Source of the DNA: Alitta virens
Lineage: Eukaryota > Annelida > Polychaeta > Phyllodocida > Nereididae
Length of the DNA: 64,000 nucleotides
Assembly: GCA_932294295.1 (NCBI GenBank)
Contig: OW028583.1
Coordinates: 3,966,501-4,030,500, forward strand
Reading direction: 5' to 3'
Shown here: positions 25,001-32,928 of the stretch, one piece after another
How the letters are laid out: each line of letters begins with the position of its first letter
Numbering within the stretch: position 1 is the stretch's first letter
Translations under genes and position numbers: made by a program
Notes under the pieces: model-generated
What the model was told of the DNA's origin: nothing
The model's input: only the letters and a program-made list of their open reading frames with translations
Databases searched by the model: none

Positions 25001-26460
25001 AATCCTACTATAATAGTGTGGTTCCACTGTATAACAAAGACAACAGACTTACTGATCATGCCCAGCTTAGCCCAGTTGATACCACGGCTGCCGTGTGCCA
25101 CGAGCGCAAAGCCAACCGTCGCTCCGACGATGCTGTGAGTAGCCGACACAGGCATACGCAGGAGGGTCGCCGCAATCAACCACACACAGGACCCTGTGGA
25201 AATAAAAGTAAGAACATTTTCAATACAGCAACATGAATGACCATTCTAACACGTTGTAATCAATCAATCAATTAAAACTAGTTAGGTCCAAAACTACTTA
25301 TCGCTATCGGGAAAGTTTTACCGCTATTCTCTACCCCTAAGATTTATTCAACAACATAGAAATGACCTTTGACCCTCTTGCCTTTCTTGTACTTTGTAGA
25401 CACTTATATGATGAGTCAACAGTTACTGTTTTGAGATGCCATCACTAATTGCAATTAAAAACCAAGATTGGGTGAATTTCAATTGCCTGGTATGCAATCT
25501 GAATGAGACTCAAGTTTACAACCTTTCTGAGATCTCCTGGTTAAAATTACTAACTTTCCAAGGCCTAAAAAACATGATTACACATTTTAAAACATTTAAG
25601 GGCTTTTTAAAACCCTGCGGAGACCCTTATAAGGTTCACAGAAAATCTTCTCACCTGAGAGGGCTGCGACGTTGCCCACCATCAGCAGCTCCGTGTCATT
25701 CCTGTACGGTTCTATGTCTATTATGCCTTTTCGTATCGTATCTGAGACCTTGGCACCTGAAATTGACAGAAGCGGTCATCGGAATATAGTGGAGGTACCT
25801 CGGTGGATCCACTGTGATGACGGGAACAGTAAAATCACGAAACGAGACTATCTACCAATCAATCATGTATTCTTAATTAATGCATTTCTAAAGGCAGATT
25901 ACCAATTTGCCTATGCTTCCATCCCAGTGCTAAAATCCAAGAAGGATACTCTTAGAATTGGCACTCGGGGGGCATTCATGGTTTCACATGTCCACACCAC
26001 TGGATGGCCATAAAACGATAAATCATTGCATTAAATTCATGTCTTCAAAGTGTTTGAAGACAGAAGTCTGACAGGGTGTGATAAACAGGTATTTAAAATG
26101 TAGTTCCGAGGTGGATGATAATGAACCAGTAGTGTACAAATCTTTCACTGATTTTTGGGTGGGACATGGAGGAATGGACAGTAGCTCATGCCTTTTGTAA
26201 TCTGCCTTTGATATAAGTTATTACTTAATATAAGTTATTACTAAGTCAGTTAACTTACCCAACAGTATGGCTCCTAGGGTTTCAAAAATGGAAGCCAAGA
26301 TGCAGGCCTGTCGCATTGTTAAAACTTTGGCTCCGACCGACGTTCCGAACGAGTTGGCCACGTCGTTCGCTCCGATGCCAAACGCCAAAGCGAAGGCGAT
26401 GATGAAACCAACGACCACCATCCATATTTGGTGGTCGGCTATGTCAGGGATGCTCACCAT
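3627..26460 (-). CDS. SLC20A (paralogue unresolved): SLC20/PiT sodium-phosphate cotransporter, N-terminal half (8 exons, 3' end beyond window)
   Basis: Plasma-membrane Na+-coupled inorganic phosphate importer of the PiT (PHO4) family. Coding exons on the minus strand in order: 26460-26259, 25756-25655, 25193-25053, 23478-23393, 16999-16903, 16493-16374, 4333-4241, 3782-3627; all are flanked by AG/GT and their phases match, giving about 332 residues. The ATG at 26460 has a good context (ACCATGG). Exon 1 carries the PiT signature [18 protein letters not shown] after a hydrophobic helix. Exons 2-3 contain [12 protein letters not shown] and [20 protein letters not shown], typical of the first PHO4 repeat. 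Exons 4-6 encode helices ending in the basic stretch PWQRRKIK. Exons 7-8 are hydrophilic and acidic ([12 protein letters not shown]), matching the large cytoplasmic loop. The second PHO4 repeat is not found at 1-3626 and should lie off the left edge. Intron 6 is about 12 kb and full of repeats. SLC20A1 and SLC20A2 cannot be told apart here. Confidence 0.9.
3867..4064. mobile_element. Small inverted-repeat element (GGGTTCATAG ends)
   Basis: Starts CAGGGTTCATAG and ends CTATGAACCCTT, so about 12 bp terminal inverted repeats bound ~198 bp of non-coding DNA between SLC20 exons 7 and 8. Superfamily uncertain; CAGGG ends are common among hAT-type MITEs. Confidence 0.5.
4465..4650 (-). mobile_element. 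tRNA-Gly-like SINE (family A)
   Basis: On the minus strand it begins with a tRNA-like head carrying an A box (TAGCTCAGTGGTAGCGC) and a B box (GGTTCGATTCC, diverged in this copy), then a body running through CCATCAGGTGCAGAAATAC. CTTCCAA at the anticodon position suggests a tRNA-Gly(UCC) origin. Other copies: 7471-7655, 14164-14352, 27575-27705, 49378-49540. Confidence 0.8.
4685..4925. repeat. Imperfect (GTA)n/(TAC)n trinucleotide array
   Basis: About 240 bp of GTA units with GTG and TTG variants. It produces poly-Thr (minus) and poly-Val (plus) open frames that are artefacts. Confidence 0.9.
5590..5745 (+). mobile_element. LINE-like 3' tail with terminal stem-loop
   Basis: Contains a two-part hairpin: outer stem CTCCCTC (5605-5611) with GAGGGAG (5636-5642), inner stem GGCAA (5618-5622) with TTGCC (5628-5632), followed by an AT-rich tail and AATAAAAT. 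The same fold occurs at 10961-11090, 23758-23880 and 29778-29990 and in SINE family B tails. No reverse transcriptase sequence is attached. Confidence 0.6.
5755..6005 (-). mobile_element. SINE family B copy
   Basis: Minus-strand copy with the shared core (ATCCCAGCAGCTGGATGTCG-like, then GTACTCGGTGTCTACGC, GAGGCAAGTGAAAGATCCC, GTGTGGACTC). The tRNA-like head (GATCGAACGCTGGGACCTTC on the plus strand) is diverged. Confidence 0.7.
6880..7190 (+). mobile_element. 5'-truncated CR1/L2-type LINE: reverse-transcriptase C-terminus and 3'UTR
   Basis: An open frame ending at a TAA (7012-7014) reads [20 protein letters not shown] then [16 protein letters not shown]. The GPKLWN..LP...R...F+..+K..LF pattern is characteristic of the C-terminal end of CR1/jockey-type non-LTR reverse transcriptases. 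The 3'UTR ends in GATGCGCTATATAAAT and an ATTCAATTCA tail, typical of CR1/L2 relatives. Everything upstream (endonuclease, catalytic RT motifs) is missing, so it is a dead fragment. Confidence 0.75.
7471..7655 (-). mobile_element. tRNA-Gly-like SINE (family A)
   Basis: Well-preserved copy with readable A box and B box on the minus strand (CCTGGGTTTAATTCCCGG region diverged at two bases). It has the same body and end as the other family A copies. Confidence 0.8.
8130..8440 (+). repeat. Dispersed ~300 bp repeat, copy 1
   Basis: Shares blocks with 24640-24990 (plus) and 39780-40090 (minus): CTTCAGGGTCCCTG, ATTGCTGACCGAA, TTCACCGCTCTAGATT, ATAGGTCAAAAGTG. No coding potential or tRNA head is seen, and the class is unknown. 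Confidence 0.55.
8595..8760 (+). repeat. Repeat fragment shared with 10732-10910 and a 29.9 kb inverted copy
   Basis: CATTGTCAAGGGAGCTGACC, CCACCACTGGCCACCTAGTT and CATACCTTTCGTATATGTCA occur here and at 10732-10910. The last segment also occurs, inverted, near 29965-29995. In the second copy it runs on into the LINE-like tail, so it is probably an upstream part of that element's 3'UTR. Confidence 0.55.
8786..8807 (+). repeat. Poly-G tract (~22 bp)
   Basis: Uninterrupted G run. Others of 12-20 bp are near 9761, 9966, 10117, 10378, 13028 and 37290. These can form G-quadruplex or triplex structures and their lengths are often misassembled. Confidence 0.9.
9205..9440 (+). mobile_element. SINE family B copy
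   Basis: Plus-strand copy with a decayed tRNA-like head (ATCCCCGGACCCGGGCGCCC), shared core and the ATCATCTCATCATGATGTCT end. It lies beside tetranucleotide repeats at 9462-9640. Confidence 0.7.
9462..9640. repeat. TATC/GATA tetranucleotide arrays in opposite orientation
   Basis: TCTA-type units at 9462-9535 are followed by GATA-type units at 9560-9635, an inverted arrangement around ~30 bp of unique sequence. Confidence 0.8.
10378..10424. repeat. Poly-G / poly-C inverted pair
   Basis: About 14 Gs, a ~17 bp spacer, then about 15 Cs. The two tracts are complementary and could form a pure G:C hairpin. Confidence 0.8.
10732..11095 (+). mobile_element. LINE-like 3' end with terminal stem-loop
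   Basis: Begins with the segment shared with 8595-8760 and continues to a hairpin: outer CCCCAC (10967-10972) with GTGGGG (10996-11001), inner GAAGG (10979-10983) with CCTTC (10988-10992). It ends in GTGAAATAAAATGAATGAAT. An inverted near-copy is at 29778-29990. Confidence 0.6.
11575..11892 (+). mobile_element. SINE family B, long-tailed subtype
   Basis: The head has a tRNA-like A box (TGGTAAGATGCTCGCC) and B box (GGGTTCAATCCC). The core includes GCATCCCAGCTGGATGTCGC and GAGGCAAGTAAAAGATCCCA. The tail carries a stem-loop (CCCTC 11807-11811 with GAGGG 11835-11839; AGCAA 11818-11822 with TTGCT 11827-11831), followed by TGCACTTTCTATATAT and a (TCTA)n end. Confidence 0.8.
12680..12795 (+). mobile_element. 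SINE family B 3' fragment
   Basis: Matches only the 3' part of the subtype complete at 27722-28075: GTGTGGAATCCAAGCAGCC, CATCATTACGTCTGCCTG, CTGACTAAGC, CATTTAGACATTAGACATAA. Confidence 0.65.
13555..13705. repeat. TATTG-type pentanucleotide array
   Basis: About 150 bp of TATTGTAT/TATTATAT variants. Confidence 0.85.
13715..14160 (-). mobile_element. SINE family B copy interrupted by ~200 bp of other sequence
   Basis: The 3' part (AGAGGCAGACATAATGATCA) is at 13725-13750 and the core and head are at 13975-14155 (minus). The intervening ~210 bp is not SINE sequence and is an unidentified insertion. Confidence 0.6.
14164..14352 (-). mobile_element. tRNA-Gly-like SINE (family A)
   Basis: Copy immediately adjoining the family B SINE on its left. 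The B box region (GAATCGAACCCGGGACCC on the plus strand) is the best preserved in the window. Confidence 0.8.
15186..15397 (-). mobile_element. Short inverted-repeat element with GGGCATGGC core (unexpanded copy)
   Basis: On the minus strand it starts CAGTGTTCCAGCTAG, then AATGGGCATGGTGCCGCAC, AGGGCGCCCAACTAGTTG and two or three GGGCATGGCATC-type units, ending TTCAAATGGCCTGGCTAG. The same order is seen at 51411-51860, where the GGGCATGGCGC unit is expanded; a right-end fragment is at 34795-34856. Confidence 0.6.
15660..15890 (+). repeat. Dispersed repeat with nested TACGATACGTATC palindromes, copy 1
   Basis: Nearly the same as 62810-63025: GAGGACTTAACAGAAGTCTC, AATTCAATAGTCTCTTT, TTCTGACTGACATAG, then TACGATACATATCATGATAC-type palindromes. 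Confidence 0.65.
17640..18172 (-). mobile_element. Two tandem family B SINE copies with GATA tails
   Basis: Two partial minus-strand copies: 17640-17905 and 17905-18172. Each starts on the plus strand with a GATA tail, then GTGCAGCC..CTAAGG and the stem-loop (CTTGCCGCTATCGAGGG in the second), core and, for the second, the tRNA-like head at its right end (GAGCATCTTACCACTAGACC). Confidence 0.75.
18464..18578 (+). repeat. (TCTA)n tetranucleotide array
   Basis: About 28 nearly perfect TCTA units. It is followed by GTGTGGAAGCAATTCTT, TTTCCCTTCTGAATGTTTTC and GATTTCTA, which recurs at 21748-21835 next to another TCTA array; these may be flanks of one tetramer-associated element. Confidence 0.9.
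20235..20540 (+). mobile_element. Probable LINE 3' end fragment
   Basis: Non-coding AT-rich sequence ending GTCAGGGTTTCATTGAAAAA, CAACTGAATAAATTTACCCT, AAATAAAGGTAAA: a stem-forming CAGGGT/ACCCTG-like pair and an A-rich end as in CR1-type 3'UTRs. No reverse transcriptase codons are attached. Confidence 0.4.
20556..20863. mobile_element. MITE with CAGGGTTCCCACAG inverted repeats and TCTACA flanking repeat
   Basis: Left end CAGGGTTCCCACAG, right end CTGTGGGAACCCTG, perfect over 14 bp; the flanks are TCTACA on both sides. The interior is full of CATGACTTTTCCATGA variants. 308 bp, non-coding. Confidence 0.75.
20940..21180. repeat. Local direct duplication (~165 bp period)
   Basis: AGCTCTTAAGCC..GCGGTTAACCCCACG TTGAAGGCTGAATACTCC occurs at 20952-21010 and again at 21120-21172. 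The segment between (TTGAGAAAGACTCCAGC) resembles sequence near 14980-15010. Origin unknown. Confidence 0.6.
21490..21640 (+). mobile_element. SINE family B core fragment
   Basis: Headless plus-strand fragment from GGATGAGACG through GCAAGTAAAATACCCCACC to CTCACCTCATCAATCAACTC. Followed by (AATC)n and (CATC)n arrays at 21677-21737. Confidence 0.65.
21838..22190 (+). repeat. Composite TCTA array with regularly spaced TTATTCCAG units
   Basis: Blocks of TCTATCTATC are separated eight times by TTATTCCAG(T) between about 21863 and 22115. The higher-order period varies from 22 to 74 bp. The 181-residue open frame through it ([11 protein letters not shown]) reflects the repeat, not a gene. Confidence 0.9.
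22561..22880 (+). mobile_element. MITE-like repeat with ATCGATAT ends, copy 1
   Basis: Parallels 62318-62652 along its length: GGTTGTCATCG start, TTCGATTCTTTGTTTATC, CATGATGAGCACTTGACTAC, ATTAAAGGTAAATGGTTTC, GCGATTTTGCGATATTGCAA. The right end is less clear here. Confidence 0.6.
23750..23895 (+). mobile_element. LINE-like 3' tail with stem-loop
   Basis: GTGGCCCCTCGGCAGCGAAT through CTTAGTGGGGTCACC keeps the outer CCCC/GGGG pairing of the stem-loop and ends AAATAAAATGAATTTG. Diverged member of the 10732-11095 family. Confidence 0.5.
24640..24990 (+). repeat. Dispersed ~300 bp repeat, copy 2
   Basis: Same block order as 8130-8440: CTTCAGGGTCCCTGG, CATTGCTGACCGAA, ATGTTCGCCACTCTAGATTA, GGGTCAAAAGTGACTGGGAT. 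It extends further than copy 1. Confidence 0.55.
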
Positions 26461-26750
26461 GGTTACGTGATTGTGTTTCCGAGGGCGGCGACCGACTCAA
26501 TTCACCAGTAAGAATGTATCACAGAAGTTTGCAACTGTCACAAGAGTTGAATGCTGAACACAGCGCGGGATGCGTATTATCACCGAGCCTTTTTTTTGAC
26601 GATGGGATGTAGAAGCTATCACAAAGAATTAGACTTAGCAGCCATGCGAAGACGGGTGCTCCCCATATCTAGATGAGATCAATGAAGTCGGCTAGTTCGA
26701 CAGCGAAGGACTGATCGTCACAATCCTTACTCCTGACCTTACCAGTTTAC
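26461..26750 (-). other. Probable 5'UTR part of the SLC20 start-codon exon, with a short upstream ORF
   Basis: Upstream of the start codon the first strong acceptor is TGTCATTTCAG, placing the 5' edge of this exon at 26750 and implying at least one further non-coding exon to the right. Within it, 26666-26619 is a complete 15-codon upstream ORF (start MGSTRLRMAAK, TGA stop). No TATA box or CpG-rich promoter is evident nearby, so the promoter is probably farther upstream. The acceptor call is by eye only. Confidence 0.45.
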
Positions 26751-26833
26751 CTGAAATGACAAAAAAGTCCTTCAAAACATCTATTAACAATAAAAACCAA
26801 TGGGTGTTGTAACTGAGGTTGTTACAACTTCAT

Positions 26834-27153
26834 CAGGGTTGTTGCTACTCTAGTTAGTTCAAACTTTCCTGACTTTTCCCGGACAAAACCTCAGTTTTCG
26901 ACAACATAAAAGCATGAAGATGTTGAAATAATTCAACAATTTGTGAAATATCACCAACATCTGCAGGCTAACCATGCTGAAGGATGATTCTGTATTTCTA
27001 TCAGCAGGAGTGTGCAGTGTTGGTTAAAAAAATAGTCAACTTCCCCTGACGAGGGTACATTTTTTTTTCCAGGATTTCACGGACTCAAAATGTTTCAAGA
27101 TTTCCAAATTTCACTGACCACTTTCAACAACTCCCTGACTAGCAGCAATCCTG
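26834..27153. mobile_element. MITE with CAGGRTTGYTGCTA inverted repeats
   Basis: Left CAGGGTTGTTGCTACTC, right GACTAGCAGCAATCCTG; the ends match with a few mismatches. 320 bp, non-coding, with CTGACTTTTCCC-like motifs inside, as in the element at 20556-20863. Confidence 0.55.
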
Positions 27154-27574
27154 GTTATGCGCGCAATGCTCAAGAGAAGCCTTCAACTGCCTACAGACAC
27201 ATAGGTCAGTGACTGTCGTTCCTCGTTCCTTGAGCTTTATATATACCATAAACCCATCTCACTTGGTACACTTAATAGAAGTAACACTCTACCAAATTGG
27301 GTGGCGTGCAATAGTTATTGGTTTATTGCTCAGACAAGAAAAGGTTGTAAAAGAAAAAAATTAACTACTAAAATGATCATACATTATGTTCAGTCACGCA
27401 ACACTTCAGCCTGTAATCATGATCATACAGTCCTTTCCAGATCTCAGTTTCTCATGCGATCTTTTCTAACGTCCCAACTGAGCATGAGCTCAATAAGAGG
27501 TCCAACAAAGCAAAGGCTGGAATTAGACCTCCTCGATCAGACCATCAGTTCACGAACGACACTGTTTTTATGGG

Positions 27575-27705
27575 TCCCGGGTTCGATTCCTAAGTTGGAT
27601 GGCTGTTTCCTCCTTCATCGTCTCATTGCCATAGTCTCTGCCTGTCCTCATTACCCCATCAGGTGCAAAAATACAGGACGTAAAGCCCTAATCACACACA
27701 CACTG
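27575..27705 (+). mobile_element. tRNA-Gly-like SINE (family A), 5'-truncated
   Basis: Starts within the tRNA head at the B box (GGGTTCGATTCC) and runs through the family A body to AAAGCCCTAATCAC and an ACAC tail. The A box is missing. Confidence 0.75.
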
Positions 27706-27721
27706 TTTTTATGAGATATTA

Positions 27722-28075
27722 GCAGCTAAGTGGCCTAATGGTTAAGGCATCCGCCAATTCCACATTGCCAAGCTTTAACTGAGGTCCAGGGTTCGATCCA
27801 CGGCCCCGGCACTCTTCATGAGCTGCTACATCCCAGCTGGATGTCCATCGCATGGGACGTTAAATGGGAGGTGCCTTGTACTCAGTGTCTATGCCGGCAG
27901 TGAGGAATTTACCATGGGGTAAATGTGTAACATGGTGTGGACTCCAACCAGCCTTATTATCTCATCATTATATCTGCCTCTGGCAGCTGGTCATTTAAGC
28001 TGACTAAGCTTCAGACTCATTAGCATTGGGACATTAGACATAAGATATAGATCTATTTTAGATCTATTTAGATCC
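27722..28075 (+). mobile_element. SINE family B, full-length subtype with tRNA-Arg-like head
   Basis: Head GTGGCCTAATGGTTAAGGC (A box) and GGGTTCGATCC (B box), resembling tRNA-Arg. The core TACATCCCAGCTGGATGTCC is shared with the 11575 copy. The 3' part (CAGCTGGTCATTTAAGCTGA, CATTGGGACATTAGACATAA) differs from the stem-loop-tailed subtype. Confidence 0.8.
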
Positions 28076-28461
28076 ATATTCAGTATAATGTTACTCATAG
28101 TACCAACAATATGAAAAACACCCTGAGCACATTTCCATCTCCAAGAGCACTCTGTAAATGTTAAGAGTTCTGCAATTACAGACAATTCTCTAAAGTCTAA
28201 ATAAAAGCATTTTCCCGCCGGCAAAAATTGCCGTGCACGGAGCTGGCACATCGACCTTTGCCTTGAATGGCCTAAATTTGTGTGGTTATTCATCCCCTTT
28301 CTGACTGGATGCAACAGAAATTCATTGCCCAATCAGCGAAGGCCTAGCCATATTTGGAATATGATGTCATAGTGTCACGTGTAAGCTGGTTTCTGATTGG
28401 CCCATACATCAAATTGTTCCATTAGATGACAGCAACTGCTAGGCCTTTCATCGGCCCATCA

Positions 28462-28518
28462 TCAATTTCTGCTGAAAGACGGCGCTTGTCCGGTGCGTAG
28501 CACCGGTCTTTCTGATAA
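28462..28518. other. Strong hairpin around CCGGTGC-GTA-GCACCGG
   Basis: GAAAGAC..CCGGTGCGTAGCACCGGTCTTTC: a 7 bp perfect GC-rich stem with a 3-base loop inside a longer imperfect stem. The following ~100 bp contains a near-duplication (GCTTGTTCAGTGCC twice). Possibly one end of an inverted-repeat element; the partner was not found. Confidence 0.4.
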
Positions 28519-29777
28519 CTGACGCAAAGCCTCAAGGGATAACATAAAAAATGGATCGTTGAATAAGCGTCTTATTGCCGTTAAAACGCTTGTTCAGTGC
28601 CGTTTATGCCGTTACAAAGCTTGTTCAGTGCCATTTGCGAAAATAGTACCTTCTGCAGTACGTGGAATTCCACGGTAAAGTTGTTCAATTTCATGACGTT
28701 AGTAGTGTTTAAGTCAAAAGAAATCGTCTGAACCAGTTTCACAGCGAGTGGCTTCTTGGAAGAAAGAAATAAGGCGTAGTCATCGCACTACTTTGTGTGC
28801 AGACGACGCGCAGAAGCATTTCCCTCCCCGATTCTGGGGGAGCGGCAAATCGGTTATGAAAAAAAGATCAAATTAGATTGCCTGAAATCACAACAATTTG
28901 TCTAGGCACGTTTTGCGGAATTTCACCGTGAATTTGTGATATTGCTAATTTCACTGCAGAATAAAATTTTGAGATTTTTGATATAATAAAAATGTCAAAT
29001 GTTACGTAATGGAGCATTAATTTAAACGATCGTCACAAGTTTCAATAAATCCATAGCACAATTTCAACTGATTCCTACTCGCTCTCGTAATGGTCTCTTT
29101 CATATTGTTACATTTATAAAATAAGCCTTAGCATCCTCGGACAATGTCCACTATAGTTGCAAATTATATATATTAAAAATGCAGATTTTTTTTTTTATTG
29201 ATTTTTTTTTTTTCAGGCAAAAATCACTTATTTGATCTTTTTATTCAGACTTAAGCTTCTCTTATCTTCTCAGAGCAATTTTTAACGGTCTGTATCAAAA
29301 ATAAAGTTTAATGTCAAATAACATTGTGACCTTTCATATTATTGAAGGTCGGCACCTTTCTCATCATAATTCGCGGATCCGAGAAGCTAAAAATAAATCA
29401 GTGTGACCTTAGGGAATGCGCTAACAAAGCAGAGCATGTACTCACTCTTTTTTGATGCTAGTTCATTTTCGCAAAGTCAACCAATGTCAAAAATTGTCAA
29501 CCTATCAATGGCGTCAAAATTGGTGTCACAATTGCCCTCAGGCGTGACCTCCGCCATATATGTTTCACAACGTTGCACCAACAATTGGCCAAGAGCCACT
29601 TGAACTGCGTGAACCCCAAACCACTTAACCCTTTCTGTATCAAAAAGCTATCAAATAGCAATGAAATAGCGTAAAAAGAAATTAGACTATAAAGCTCTGC
29701 GATTCGCTCTAATAATTCTATTCTACCAAAAGTACGCCTAAACTTTAAGTGGCAGGCCATCCAACCTGTAGACTCCG

Positions 29778-29990
29778 TCAGATTCCTTCATTTTATTTCA
29801 CATTCATAAAACATATATATTATAAATTTAATTTTCAAAACATTTTGTACATAATGTGAGGAGACCCCACTAAGAAGGTATCCCTTCGCTATCGTGGGGC
29901 CACCTACAGGGATTAAAGATTCATTTATATTTTCGCTACTATTTCAAATTAACAAGACAAAAATATAAACAATGATGACATATACGAAAG
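29778..29990 (-). mobile_element. LINE-like 3' end with terminal stem-loop (inverted copy)
   Basis: Reverse complement of 10860-11090 with few differences: CATTTTATTTCACATTCATA, GGAGACCCCACTAAGAAGG, CTTCGCTATCGTGGGG, ACATATACGAAAGGTATGTT. Confidence 0.65.
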
Positions 29991-30301
29991 GTATGTTATG
30001 AATATAGACACTAATGAGGGTTTGACCTTGAACAAATATAACAATTAGGAATATCACAACGTTCATTATATGTTGCAATCATACTAAATTTAATATACCT
30101 CTTAAAACTGTCTTGACTATGTGTATATAGTTTTTCCTTACAGTTGAGAGTCTATAGACCGAGCAGCATCGAGACATAGACTTGTTTTACTGTAGGCTCT
30201 GAAAAAGCTGAACGGCAAAAAAGAAAAGCCTCAAATTCATAGCACATGAAACTAGGGTTTTCAGGAATTTCAGCACTCTGGCACAGTACTAGTAATAGTA
30301 G

Positions 30302-30463
30302 CAGGGTTCTCTCTAGCAGTAGCCACGTAGCATTATGCTAATCCAATAGCCATGTGGCTAATCCAATTTTGTACTTTATATTATTGCTAATTTTCAGATG
30401 ACCATTTACTGTACAATCTATCCAACCGTGGCTAATCATCTTCAGAGTTAGGAGAGATCCCTG
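30302..30463 (+). mobile_element. MITE with CAGGGTTCTCTC inverted repeats, copy 1
   Basis: Left CAGGGTTCTCTCTAGCAG, right GGAGAGATCCCTG. The interior ATTAGCCAC/GTGGCTAAT motifs repeat in both orientations. Its inverted copy is at 34356-34515 (CCAGGGATCTCTCCC to GCAAGAACCCC). Confidence 0.65.
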
Positions 30464-31164
30464 CGGTAGGGAGTGCGACCTTGCGCCATGTTTGTGGGGA
30501 TGAATCAATGATTCCTCACACTCACAATTCGCTATTCCTCTTCAAATGTTTTTCTAGATGATCGTACAATTTTTGACATATAAATCAATACTGCCTTCTT
30601 GTCTCATGATATTTTTCACCATTACATACCCACTTTTGCACAACAATTAGTTTTAATTTACAATGAATAATATAAATATTAGTTTTTCATGCCATCAAAA
30701 ACTCAATATGAAAACAAACCCAGTGATGACGTCACAATACTCAACAATGGTGATGATGCAATTTCCATTGTGTTTCCAATGTTGGTCTGGATTTTCTCTC
30801 AATGTAGAATTTATTTTTAAGTAATTAATGTCTTATAAAATCATTAATTCACACAAATTTAGTGTGCCTTGATTAATAAAGGTAATTTTCAACTGTTTGA
30901 TAGCATATTAGAAAATTGCAAATTTGACACGCAGTGCACCTTTAAGTCAATTGGACATACTAAAAATTTACAAATGCCTTGGGCACCTCATGTAAATACA
31001 AACACATGATGTCACACACAGCCAGGTGCACTCACGAGGAAGAACTGATTACTTAGAAAACTGCAATTGACATTATGAGTGAAAATACTTCATTGACTTA
31101 ATGGTATTTGTCTATTTGACATGTATTTAGTTCAGACTTTCAGAAAAGTACATACAATATCTTA

Positions 31165-31464
31165 GGCCACCCTTAAAAATATTCCCGTTGCGGGTTACAT
31201 GACACTTGAAAAACCCATCAGGTAGGTAGGTAGGATTTTTTTTTTTTTTTTTTTTTACCTCAGATGAATATTTTACCAATGTTTAACTAAACAGGGCCCC
31301 TTGCTACCACAAGAATAGACCCGGAAACAATTTAAAGAATAAAAAAATTTATTAAATTGAATTAAATTGTAAAAAAAACAAGCAAGAGAAAAAAAATTTT
31401 CATACGCACTGGTATTTTCTATACGGTCGCGTAACCCGCAACAGGAATATTTTTTAGAATGGCC
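31165..31464. mobile_element. PIF/Harbinger-like MITE with TTA duplication, copy 1
   Basis: Ends GGCCACCCTTAAAAATATTC and GAATATTTTTTAGAATGGCC, flanked by TTA on both sides; GGC termini and a 3 bp duplication suit PIF/Harbinger. The terminal repeats continue into TTGCGGGTTAC and GTAACCCGCAA (about 35 bp). Second copy at 53062-53344. Confidence 0.75.
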
Positions 31465-31649
31465 TTACCTACCTATTTACATCATAATTATAATAATGAT
31501 CATGAAGCCTATGGATTAAAGGTAGTTTTAACAATAATAATTATATCAATAATTGATTTAGTAACTCAAGTCTTCCAGCTAAGCTATTTTAGCATGGGGC
31601 TGCGTCATGCCTGACGTCCGTTCCCTATAAACAAACTAACATTAGCAGG

Positions 31650-31985
31650 ATGTCATACTAATGTTTTTCCTAACATTAATTAAATGTTAAAATGTTATTT
31701 TTATTTTAGTTATTCTAATGTTTACCTTTATATTACCTTGTAATGTTATACTAATGTTAATATAATGTAATGTTTCAATATTCTAATATAATGTTATACT
31801 AATGTTAATATAATGCTTCAATATTCTAATATAATGTTATACTAATGTAAATATAACGTAATTTTTCAATATTCTAATATAATGTTATACTAATGTTAAT
31901 ATAATGTTTCAATATTCTAATATAAGGTTATACTGATGTTAATTTAATGTTTCAATATTCTAATATAATGTTATACTAATGTCAA
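31650..31985 (+). repeat. Minisatellite, period ~45-60 bp
   Basis: About six imperfect units of ATATTCTAATATAATG, TTATACTAATGTTAATATAA, TGTTTCA. Very AT-rich. Confidence 0.85.
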
Positions 31986-32928
31986 ATATGAATAACTTAT
32001 TAATCATTAGGATGTCAGTGCAACAAAACTTAGCTAAAATCAACATAGAAACAATTTTCCTCACCCTTCTTAGCCTCAACAAAATGCTTTTAACTATTAG
32101 CAGAGGGTATAAATACAAATAATTGAGATCATCACTTGAGGGAGCGGAATAATCTATCAGAGTTGGTCTCGTATAAAGAACTATTTTATTTGACGAACAG
32201 TCAAACGAAACTAGTGCTGAGTGCCACTGATTGGCCTACTTGAAATTCTTGATACGAGCTAGTGAAAGCTACACTGTTCGAGAGAATGCAGTGAAATGCT
32301 AGATCATTGAGCACCGACTGAATTGTACTGCTCAATTTCTTGCAAAGTACCACATACAACTGAAGTTATGCACACAAAGTACAACATACAGGTAGCATAA
32401 ATTAATATTATATATTATTATATATTATTATATATAACTTCCCTATTATACACCACTTAATAGATAAAATTGATCACCGTCTAGTCCGCGCACGAATATG
32501 CGAGAAACTCGGAGAAAGTCACACAGAGCAGGACCACCAAGTTCGTCCCAGCGTCCTGACTACAATGTCGAGTTAATATCGAGAGAAACTGTCTTACAAG
32601 AGATCTCACCTGAACATTTGTTTATAAACAAATAGTGTAGTCTCACCTGGCCTTTGAACAGGCCTCTTCAGTACACAAACATCGATACACACTTTGATAA
32701 TAGCTTCCAAAACCTTTATCAGCCACTCATCCATTTGTTTGGAGATTAAGCTATCGTTATTTCTTGAAGACAACTCAGTCCCTCAGGCTTATGGTATGCC
32801 CGTATTTGTATTATACTCTATTTGTTTATTTATCGACGGTCATCTTTGTCAGATTGTATTTGAACGATTTTGAAAACATCAGTGATGGTGACCGGCCGTG
32901 CCATTGACCCGATCAGGTTAAGTATGTA

